A stretch of DNA of 64,000 nucleotides from a virus. The translations under genes were made by a program, and so were the position numbers. The notes under the pieces were generated by a model. The model worked only from the letters and a program-made list of their open reading frames with translations, made no database searches and was not told the DNA's origin. Of the stretch, positions 57,897 through 64,000 are shown in pieces (within the stretch, counting starts at the first letter, position 1; each line of letters starts with the position of its first letter). The DNA is taken from positions 1 through 64,000 of the IMG/VR virus record IMGVR_UViG_3300029268_002499. One strand, 5' to 3'.

Positions 57897-58988
57897 ATGT
57901 TTAAAGTATTTTTAAACGATGGTAAAAACGTGATGCCAAAAGATGATGTTTTTTACATTATTGGCAAAAAAGGTGTTTTTCTCAGAAAAAAACTTGGACT
58001 GGTTGATGCATTGGTTCCAGTTAAACAACTTTCTTTTCTTGAAGATGTTCAACCATTTGTAAATTTAATGTTACCAAAACTGAAAAAGAATATTGTTGGG
58101 CAGGTTGCTGGATTCTTCAGAGCAGTTTATAATGAATATAGATACGAGGCTGTTGTAATGATTTATTTGAATGAGGATCGAAAGAATTATACAATTCATG
58201 TTCCTCCTCAAAAAGTTACTGCTGCAAGTGCATCTTATATGAGAAATGCAGCATTTACAGACAAAACACTTGTTTGCTCAATTCATAGTCATGCCTCAAT
58301 GTCTGCATTTCATTCTGGAACTGACGTTGCTGATGAAGAATCTTTTGATGGGCTGCATGTTACTTTTGGAAATATGGATGAAGATCCACAAATGACTATT
58401 GCAGCAAGTGCAGCAGCCAATGGTGAAAGATGTATTGTTCTTCCTGAGCAATATCTTGATGTTAAATTGATAGGCGACGCTGCTGAAGAACCTGAAGTTG
58501 ACGAAACATCAACAAATTATCAAAAAAATAAGCATCTCGTAAAATATTATTTCAAAAAGACGCCAAGATACGAAATCCTTAGCAGACCATTTCCAAAAGA
58601 GTGGATGAATTTTGTTGAGGGAACGAAATGGACACCGAGTGTCTATTCATATGCACGTACAAATTGGTGGGATGAGCGTAGCTACAAAAAATCAAAAGGT
58701 TTACCATTTGATGAAGAGGTAAAAAGACCTTTTGTAATTACACCACAAACACCACGGGTTCCAAAAACAAAAGAGGTATTTGATCCATGCAAAGAATGTA
58801 TTTTTTCTGACAAAAAAGCAACATGCTATTGTGATGGGCATCCAAAGCTTGCCGCAGATGCAGAACTATCAATGACAAAAGATGAGTACACAAATCCTGA
58901 CTATTTAATTGGTAATGAAGATTTTACGAGGGAAGAACTATTAAAAATGTATGGATTTTCAGATGACGAAATATTAAAAGGATATTAA
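57897..58988 (+). CDS. JAMM/JAB1 isopeptidase (PRTRC-A type)
   Basis: 363 aa. Start MFKVFLNDGKNVMPKDDVFY and LGLVDALVPVKQL match PRTRC protein A. The JAMM metal site is complete: HSHASMSAFHSGTD (130-143: His130, His132, Ser140, Asp143), with Glu84 as likely upstream Glu. Such enzymes process Ubl precursors or remove Ubl from targets. C-terminus (about 240-363) includes CKECIFS...CYC, a zinc-like insert. AAAGGAG site. Confidence 0.9.
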   Translation: MFKVFLNDGKNVMPKDDVFYIIGKKGVFLRKKLGLVDALVPVKQLSFLEDVQPFVNLMLPKLKKNIVGQVAGFFRAVYNEYRYEAVVMIYLNEDRKNYTIHVPPQKVTAASASYMRNAAFTDKTLVCSIHSHASMSAFHSGTDVADEESFDGLHVTFGNMDEDPQMTIAASAAANGERCIVLPEQYLDVKLIGDAAEEPEVDETSTNYQKNKHLVKYYFKKTPRYEILSRPFPKEWMNFVEGTKWTPSVYSYARTNWWDERSYKKSKGLPFDEEVKRPFVITPQTPRVPKTKEVFDPCKECIFSDKKATCYCDGHPKLAADAELSMTKDEYTNPDYLIGNEDFTREELLKMYGFSDDEILKGY

Positions 58989-59004
58989 AAAGAAAGGGGG
59001 ATAC

Positions 59005-59691
59005 GTGGAGAAAATTAAAAACGTTTCAATCATTGGATTAGGAGGTGTAGGATCTATACTATCAAATTACGTTTCTAAGTTTCTTGAACACAAAAGGGAT
59101 TTTACAACAATTAAACTAGTTGACGGCGATGAATTTGAATTGAAGAATCTTGAAAGGCAAGAATTCACTGAGTTAGAGAACAAGGCTATTGCCAAAACGA
59201 AGGAGTTATCCTCAAAGTTCAAAAACTTACATTTTGAATCAATGCCAAATTTCATTGACGCCGAAAACACAAAAGACCTGGACTGTTCCGATATTATTTT
59301 TGTTTGTGTAGATAATCACCGTACACGGAAAATCATTGATGAATATGCACATTCTAGAGAGAATGTATGCATAATATCCGGCGGTAATGAATACACAGAT
59401 GGGAACGTCCAGATCTATATTAGAAAAGGCAGCAAGGACATGACTCCTTCTCTATCTGATTATCATCCAGAAATTGAGAATCCTGCAGATAAACATCCTG
59501 GTGAAATGTCTTGTGAGGAGTTAATGAACAGTGAGCCACAGCTATTATTTACTAATATGTCTGTAGCCACTATGATGCTTTGGTCTTTTTATAATCATTG
59601 CGTTATGGATAATCATGAAAAGTCCGAAGTTTATTTTGACATGGTTTCAATGAAAGCAGATTCAAAAGCAAGAAAAGTTAAAACATTGTAA
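59005..59691 (+). CDS. E1/ThiF-like adenylating enzyme (GTG start)
   Basis: 228 aa, GTG after AAAGGGGGA. Nucleotide site GLGGVG (11-16), acidic LVDGDEFELKNLERQ (38-52: Asp40/Asp42, Asn48, Arg51) and CVDNHRTRK (101-109) follow the ThiF/E1 family that adenylates the Ubl C-terminus. Cys170 (GEMSCEEL) is the candidate thiol acceptor. No zinc CxxC pairs, and shorter than ThiF (about 250). Follows the JAMM gene by 16 bases. Confidence 0.88.
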   Translation: MEKIKNVSIIGLGGVGSILSNYVSKFLEHKRDFTTIKLVDGDEFELKNLERQEFTELENKAIAKTKELSSKFKNLHFESMPNFIDAENTKDLDCSDIIFVCVDNHRTRKIIDEYAHSRENVCIISGGNEYTDGNVQIYIRKGSKDMTPSLSDYHPEIENPADKHPGEMSCEELMNSEPQLLFTNMSVATMMLWSFYNHCVMDNHEKSEVYFDMVSMKADSKARKVKTL

Positions 59692-59719
59692 AAACAAAAA
59701 AGTAAAAAGGAGAATAGTT

Positions 59720-60190
59720 ATGACATTTGTAAGAAGAGAATTAGCGGAAAAAAGCAAATCAGAGTTGAAGGACATTTGTGATGATCTTGGAATTTATTAC
59801 AGGGCAAAATCAACCAATGATTTTCTTGTCAATTTGATTCTTAACCATCAGGCTCTTGAAGAAGATGATGCATCAATGGATACATCAAATGATTCTGAGC
59901 CAAGTTCTGGATCCAGTGATTCAGTCTCTTACCTCAATGCAGGATTGGCAGCAGTTCGCGAAGAAGATGGTTCTGTCAATGCACTTATTTATGTAACATG
60001 TGGTGCATCAACAGGAAACTTCCCGATAGTTGGCAAATCAGTTGCAGCAGCAGGGGAACTTCTCAGGGAAGCTCTAAACATTGACATTTCTTCAACACCA
60101 ATTGTCAATGGTGCAAGGGTTTCATGGGATTACGTAGTAGAGGAAGGCGATTCACTAGAGTTCACAAAACCTTCTGGAAGAAAGGGATAA
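59720..60190 (+). CDS. Ubiquitin-like protein with N-terminal SAP-like helix
   Basis: 156 aa. Residues about 6-44 (SKSELKDICDDLGIYYRAKS) look like a SAP/HeH DNA-binding helix-extension-helix; a Ser/Asp-rich linker follows; residues about 73-156 form a beta-grasp fold with IVNGARVSWDYVV and GDSLEFTKP. The C-terminus ends SGRKG, one Gly rather than GG, as in ThiS/PRTRC-C-type Ubls. It is the presumed substrate of the adjacent E1, E2-like and JAMM proteins. AAAAAGGAGA site. Confidence 0.75.
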   Translation: MTFVRRELAEKSKSELKDICDDLGIYYRAKSTNDFLVNLILNHQALEEDDASMDTSNDSEPSSGSSDSVSYLNAGLAAVREEDGSVNALIYVTCGASTGNFPIVGKSVAAAGELLREALNIDISSTPIVNGARVSWDYVVEEGDSLEFTKPSGRKG

Positions 60191-60196
60191 TTATAA

Positions 60197-60214
60197 AGGG
60201 GGAGAAATCCCCCT
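60197..60214. terminator. Bidirectional terminator
   Basis: AGGGGG-AGAAAT-CCCCCT stem between the (+) Ubl operon and the (-) hldD-like gene; A/T runs short. Confidence 0.5.
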
Positions 60215-61187
60215 ATTCCCCAAGTGTTTTATTTTTTTTGCTTAAATAATTTATAACATAATCATCAACAGATTCTTCAATTGTCATCATTTCTTTATTA
60301 TAACCAGTATTTCTTAACTTCGATATATCTGCACATGTATAATTTTGATAATCAAAATTGTCGTGATCTATGAATTCAATCTTCTTTTCTTTATTCATAG
60401 ATTTACAAACACAATCGACAAGTTTATTAAAACTATTCGCAACACCTGTGCCAATATTGAAAAGCCCATTTGCATTTTCATTAAATATAAGAAACATTAT
60501 TATGTCAACAACATCCTTAATATAAATGAAGTCTCTTTGTTGTTCACCATCATTCACACCTTCTTTATTTGACTTGAAAACTGTTATATGTTCATCTTTC
60601 TGGAGTCTCTGGAAGGATTTATAGACGAGACCTGTCATATGATCCTTGTGGTATTCATTGGGTCCAAAAACATTGAAAAACTTGAGTCCTGTGACCTTAT
60701 TCACTATTTTTGTTTTTAACATCCATACATCAAATGAGTGTTTTGAATTAGCATATAAATTAAGAGGTTTTAATAATAACGTAGTATTGTCGTCATCACT
60801 AAATCCAAATTCTCCATCACCATATGTCGCAGCCGATGATGCATAAATAAATTTTATATCAAAACATGCACAGAATTTTGCAATAGATTTTGACGCATCA
60901 AAGTTTTCTCTTTTTATCAATTGTTCATCTGTAATATCTGTTGATGAGATTGCCCCCATATGAATTATATGACTAACTTTAGAAAAAATTCTAGATTCAT
61001 TTAAATTGCTCATGAACAGTTCTTTATCTATACATCCTTTAAATTTCAATCCTACTAAATTTTTAATCTTTTGACTAGTGATATTCTTCAAATTATCAAC
61101 AATTAAAATATCTTCATATCCTAATTTATTTAACCCCCATATTATCGCACTTCCAATAAATCCCAATCCACCAGTAACGATAATCAT
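60213..61187 (-). CDS. hldD: ADP-heptose 6-epimerase (HldD/RfaD-like)
   Basis: 324 aa, extended SDR. TGGLGFIGS (5-13) binds NADP; VDNLKNI, HMGAISSTD, YASSAATYGDGEFGF (Ser/Thr), LYANSKHSFD (YxxxK) and FFNVFGPNEYHKDHM follow HldD closely. Interconverts ADP-D,D- and L,D-heptose, an LPS precursor and innate immune signal. A kinase (hldA-like) is at 38617. Isomerase, phosphatase and adenylyltransferase of the path are not in the window. Confidence 0.93.
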   Translation of the reverse strand: MIIVTGGLGFIGSAIIWGLNKLGYEDILIVDNLKNITSQKIKNLVGLKFKGCIDKELFMSNLNESRIFSKVSHIIHMGAISSTDITDEQLIKRENFDASKSIAKFCACFDIKFIYASSAATYGDGEFGFSDDDNTTLLLKPLNLYANSKHSFDVWMLKTKIVNKVTGLKFFNVFGPNEYHKDHMTGLVYKSFQRLQKDEHITVFKSNKEGVNDGEQQRDFIYIKDVVDIIMFLIFNENANGLFNIGTGVANSFNKLVDCVCKSMNKEKKIEFIDHDNFDYQNYTCADISKLRNTGYNKEMMTIEESVDDYVINYLSKKNKTLGE

Positions 61188-61237
61188 TATTCTACCTCTC
61201 GGTGTAACAGTTATTTGTATTTTGTTCCTTAGTTTTC

Positions 61238-61251
61238 TATATATATTAATT
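61238..61251 (+). promoter_or_regulatory. Phage promoter motif
   Basis: Exact copy in the divergent gap between hldD (-) and the gene at 61289 (+), 38 bases before that start. Confidence 0.6.
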
Positions 61252-61288
61252 ATCAGAAATAAAGATCAACGAAGAAAGGAGAGAAAAA

Positions 61289-61603
61289 ATGCTTGCACTA
61301 ACTATGGTCCTGCAACAAAAGTTGTCTCATAGGTTGAATCAAAAGATGAGATTAGAGTTGAGGGTGGATTGCAGAGTTTGTGGCGAAAACATTGGTGAGG
61401 CGCCTCTATCCGAAAGGATGATAGAAAATGTTACACATCTGAGTCAGGGAGGATCTTTTACGGATATTTGCCCCAACTGTTTCACGCTTTGTGTTGGGGA
61501 CAACGAACAAGTAATTAAAGAATGGAACAGGATTGGGGAAGATCCTGTAGAACTTGTCAGGTTTGCAAAAAGACTAAAAGGAGAATATGATGAAGAAAGG
61601 TAA
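61289..61603 (+). CDS. Zinc-binding protein
   Basis: 104 aa, GAAAGGAGAG site. CRVCGENIGEAPLS (about 29-42) and CPNCFTLC (about 63-70) form a treble-clef-like zinc site. Not recognised. Confidence 0.7.
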   Translation: MLALTMVLQQKLSHRLNQKMRLELRVDCRVCGENIGEAPLSERMIENVTHLSQGGSFTDICPNCFTLCVGDNEQVIKEWNRIGEDPVELVRFAKRLKGEYDEER

Positions 61604-61862
61604 ATACATAGTTAAAATAGAAAAAGGAAATCTACAATCATTACTTACAGTGTTTGCCCCAACTGACAAACCAATTCCAGGAATGATTAAAGCTCTAGCC
61701 CCACACAGGCAAAGCTACGACGACAAAATGCTTATTCCTAGAAATCTAAGCAATCGAGACATCGTGGATTTGTTGTTCTTTGGTCAGGAGATATCAATCA
61801 ACCAATTAAATAGCGAAAAAATTGAAGTGGAAGTGTTTGACGATGAGGTAAACTTCCACTGA
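61587..61862 (+). CDS. Hypothetical protein
   Basis: 91 aa, overlaps the previous gene by 17 bases, AAAGGAGAAT site (ATGATG; the second ATG at 61590 is equally possible). Not recognised. Followed by a strong terminator. Confidence 0.65.
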   Translation: MMKKGKYIVKIEKGNLQSLLTVFAPTDKPIPGMIKALAPHRQSYDDKMLIPRNLSNRDIVDLLFFGQEISINQLNSEKIEVEVFDDEVNFH

Positions 61863-61868
61863 GCAATG

Positions 61869-61897
61869 AAAACAGATGGTTACACACATCTGTTTTT
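61869..61897 (+). terminator. Intrinsic terminator
   Basis: AAAACAGATG/CATCTGTTTT, 10-bp stem with 8-base loop and T-run. Confidence 0.8.
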
Positions 61898-61981
61898 GTC
61901 TAATATATTTTTTTTCTAAAAATAATACTAAGAAGAGATAATTTATTATCTCATACAATATATAGTATTAAATTGTGTAGT

Positions 61982-61995
61982 TATATATATTAATT
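61982..61995 (+). promoter_or_regulatory. Phage promoter motif
   Basis: Exact copy followed by ATTGAAGAAAG, 48 bases before the ATG at 62043. The 180-base gap holds the terminator at 61869 and this motif. Confidence 0.6.
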
Positions 61996-62042
61996 ATTGA
62001 AGAAAGGGGATTTATAAAATTTTATTTTAAGGGGGAAAAGAA

Positions 62043-62489
62043 ATGTTTAAAAATGTTGAAGAAGAAAAAAGAAAGTCGAAAAGAATTAAAACAAAAGATT
62101 TGTTTGGATTTTTTCAAACGGAGGATGGCAGATACGAATGTGAAATAATAGATATTTCAGAAGGGGGGCTTCGATTTAAAATTGCTTCTGGTAATATTTC
62201 AGAGCTTATTTCATTTTCAGAAAATCAAGTATTGGTTGATATATCCCCAATCAATGAAAATGGAAATTTTGCTTGGGGGTACGGATTAATAAGAGACTTC
62301 TTAGATCAGATATGCTCAATTGAATTTTATGCAGCTAACACTCAAAAAATAAAAGAGTTGATAGCTAAAGAAAGTTTAAAAGAGAAAATGAGAAATTCTA
62401 TAGAAGAATCAGTTAAATCATCCGCAGAAAGAAAAATGACTCGGAAAAAAGCTATACTTGAACTTGATAGGTTATTTTCACATTTATAG
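62043..62489 (+). CDS. PilZ domain protein (c-di-GMP receptor)
   Basis: 148 aa. Both ligand motifs are intact: RKSKR (10-14, RxxxR) and DISEGG (37-42, DxSxxG), in a beta-barrel order. C-terminal helix (about 105-148) with ELDRLF. PilZ proteins change shape on binding cyclic di-GMP, a host second messenger. Phage examples are rare in my knowledge. Promoter motif 48 bases upstream. Confidence 0.85.
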   Translation: MFKNVEEEKRKSKRIKTKDLFGFFQTEDGRYECEIIDISEGGLRFKIASGNISELISFSENQVLVDISPINENGNFAWGYGLIRDFLDQICSIEFYAANTQKIKELIAKESLKEKMRNSIEESVKSSAERKMTRKKAILELDRLFSHL

Positions 62490-62521
62490 AATGTTCATTT
62501 AATCAAAATAGGAGGATATAA

Positions 62522-62737
62522 ATGAAAAAAATGTCAAACATCTTTATCGCGGGAATGATTGTTATTTTCTTCGTGGCAGAAGAAGGCCCTAACGCAACAT
62601 TCAATGAATTTTGTTTATTATGGTGTATGAAAATTATTGTTGCAATTTTGGTAGGTGTATATTGTATCTACAAAGGATATATTTATATTCCAAATGGAGG
62701 AGAAAATGAGAAATTTGGTAAGTATAAGAAGAATTGA
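62522..62737 (+). CDS. Two-pass membrane protein
   Basis: 71 aa, ATG after AGGAGG. Helices at about 4-20 (MSNIFIAGMIVIFFVA) and 33-54 (LWCMKIIVAILVGVYCIYKG). Overlaps the RNA ligase start by about 32 bases. Not recognised. Confidence 0.65.
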   Translation: MKKMSNIFIAGMIVIFFVAEEGPNATFNEFCLLWCMKIIVAILVGVYCIYKGYIYIPNGGENEKFGKYKKN

Positions 62738-63740
62738 TGAAATAAGGCCAATTGTTGATGCAATGCATATAGAGTTAGCCATCATTGGAGGATGGCAGTG
62801 CTGCGTCGGTAAAGGAGAATTCAAACCAGGTGATTATGCAGTCTATTTCGAGATAGATTCATATTTACCAATTGAAGAAAGATTTGAATTTCTTCGAAAG
62901 TCCTGCTATCAAAAGATGGGGGGAGAAGAAGGATTCAGAGTTAAAACAAGAAAATTCAGAGGGGAAATTAGTCAAGGACTGATAATGGCTATTGATAAAT
63001 TTCCTGAGTTAAGAAAAGAAATGGACATAGAAGAAATTGGAGGAATAGATCTTGAAAAACTTTTGCGTGTAAAAAAATGGGAAGAACCTGTTCCATTTGA
63101 ATTATCTGGTGGCGTTAAGAATAAAAATCCATCTGATATTGCAAAAGCATCACAAGAAAGAATTCAAAATCTAATGAATTACTTTGAACTCTATAAAGAT
63201 GTTGAGTTTGAAGAAACTGAGAAGTTGGATGGAACATCTGCACTCATCTACAACAAAAAAGATCAATTTGGGGTGTGTGGGCATAACTGGGAATTCATAG
63301 AAAGCGACAACAATACTTTCTGGAAACTTGCGAAAGAATATGATCTTCCAAAAATATTGAAAGGGTTCAATGTTGCAATTCTAGCCGAGCTGTGTGGAGA
63401 GGGAATTCAAAAAAATAAACTGAACATAAAAGGACAAAAGATGTACATATTTGATTGTTGGGATATTCCGTCTCAGCAATACATGCGACCAGACGTTCGT
63501 ATGGAATTTCTTGAAGGAATTTATTCCTCTGGGATTGCGCATGTTCCTATAATTGGGGTAACTAAGATATTTAAAGAGTGCCCAAATATAGAATCTATGG
63601 TATTACGGGCAAATGGAAAATCTCTAATTAATGATAAGATAATTAGAGAGGGAATTGTTTTTAAATCAATGGAAAGGTTTAAAAGCGAAATTCCAAGTTT
63701 TAAAGTATTAAGCAATCAATATCTACTAAAAAATGAATAA
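62706..63740 (+). CDS. RNA ligase (DraRnl/Rnl5-like)
   Basis: 344 aa, ATG after GGAGGAGAA. N-terminal OB-like region (about 1-115), then an adenylation domain with Lys173 in EKLDGTS (172-178), motif III/IIIa GVCGHNWEFI, ELCGEGIQ, motif IV EGIVFKSM and motif V FKVLSNQYL at the C-terminus. It resembles the Deinococcus DraRnl family, which seals nicks in RNA-containing duplexes. Could repair tRNAs damaged by host anticodon nucleases. Confidence 0.88.
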   Translation: MRNLVSIRRIDEIRPIVDAMHIELAIIGGWQCCVGKGEFKPGDYAVYFEIDSYLPIEERFEFLRKSCYQKMGGEEGFRVKTRKFRGEISQGLIMAIDKFPELRKEMDIEEIGGIDLEKLLRVKKWEEPVPFELSGGVKNKNPSDIAKASQERIQNLMNYFELYKDVEFEETEKLDGTSALIYNKKDQFGVCGHNWEFIESDNNTFWKLAKEYDLPKILKGFNVAILAELCGEGIQKNKLNIKGQKMYIFDCWDIPSQQYMRPDVRMEFLEGIYSSGIAHVPIIGVTKIFKECPNIESMVLRANGKSLINDKIIREGIVFKSMERFKSEIPSFKVLSNQYLLKNE

Positions 63741-63756
63741 AAACGGGAGGATACAA

Positions 63757-64000
63757 TGAAAAAGATTATTGCAATTTTAGTTTTATCTTCAATTTTTGTA
63801 TCAGCACCAGTTCTGGCTTCATCAGTTGTAGTGTCCTGGAGCAAAAACTTAGAGACAGATTTAGTGGGATACAAGATTTATAGATCTACTGTATCCAAAA
63901 AGTACACAAAAGGAATGCCGATAGGAATTGTAACGGCACCGACTTTTACAGATTCATCAGTGTCCCAAAGAACAACCTATTATTATGTCGTTACGGCATT
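63757..64000 (+). CDS. Secreted FN3-like protein (3' end outside window)
   Basis: Partial, 81 codons visible. Signal peptide MKKIIAILVLSSIFVSAPVL with likely cleavage after LA, then a fibronectin III-like repeat: VVVSWSKNLETDLVGYKIYR and SVSQRTTYYYVVTA. GGGAGGA site. Likely exported surface or adhesion protein. Only the first domain is visible. Confidence 0.75.

Noticed and set aside
1-64000. CRISPR array
   Set aside because: No series of equal-length direct repeats with regular spacers was seen. The hairpin pairs at 26063/26788 and 50867/51199 are too few and not spacer-like.

Overview
The window is a 64 kb piece of a large, AT-rich myovirus (jumbo-phage-like) genome. The evidence is a T4-type large terminase, a contractile tail sheath, a hub-like protein, an M15 endolysin, dense short genes with GGAG ribosome sites, nine recognisable tRNAs, free-standing homing endonucleases, and no ribosomal or host housekeeping operons. 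The host is probably a Gram-negative (diderm) bacterium: the phage carries ADP-heptose enzymes, a lipoprotein, a PilZ protein and a PEP-CTERM sorting signal.

Layout. 1-3859 (-): metalloprotease-like protein, terminase and a hub-like structural protein. 3985-13929 (+): many small, mostly Cys-rich zinc-binding proteins, with an ATP-dependent DNA ligase. 13950-23150 (+): radical SAM enzyme, calcineurin-like phosphoesterase, two NVTNSSS proteins, a homing endonuclease, RHH protein and methyltransferase. 23207-35232: a (-) Ala-rich protein, then a (+) run with an HNH homing endonuclease, the tRNA cluster, three structured RNAs, a VWA protein, a PurA/PurZ-family enzyme and a possible -1 frameshift gene. 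35354-45100 (+): tRNA-Ile, PEP-CTERM protein, SemiSWEET-like protein, CoaD-like enzyme, endolysin, then a sugar cassette (heptose-phosphate kinase, PIG-L deacetylase, methyltransferase, UDP-xylose-synthase-like enzyme, glycosyltransferase). 45143-46012 (-): three tiny genes, two with clear promoter and terminator of their own. 48711-52420 (-): tail sheath, structural protein, LigD-type 3'-phosphoesterase. 55156-60190 (+): a complete ubiquitin-like system (E2-like fusion, JAMM peptidase, E1/ThiF, Ubl). 60213-61187 (-): HldD epimerase. 61289-64000 (+): zinc protein, PilZ protein, RNA ligase, secreted FN3-like protein running off the end.

Transcription. The motif TATATATATTAATT (ten exact copies, three variants) lies 30-80 bases upstream of operons and in every one of the six divergent gaps. 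It is the likely phage promoter, often followed by TGA-A-rich sequence. Transcription units end at intrinsic terminators, several of them bidirectional.

Strongest leads. (1) The E2-JAMM-E1-Ubl operon, related to the PRTRC cassette. (2) A heptamer plus stem suggesting -1 frameshifting into a collagen-like tail. (3) Two homing endonucleases, each with its ribosome site buried in a long hairpin. (4) A two-copy structured RNA with compensatory changes. (5) A possible Z-DNA (2-aminoadenine) enzyme together with sugar-nucleotide enzymes, which suggests modified DNA or glycosylated virions. All functions are read from sequence and memory of families; no searches were run.
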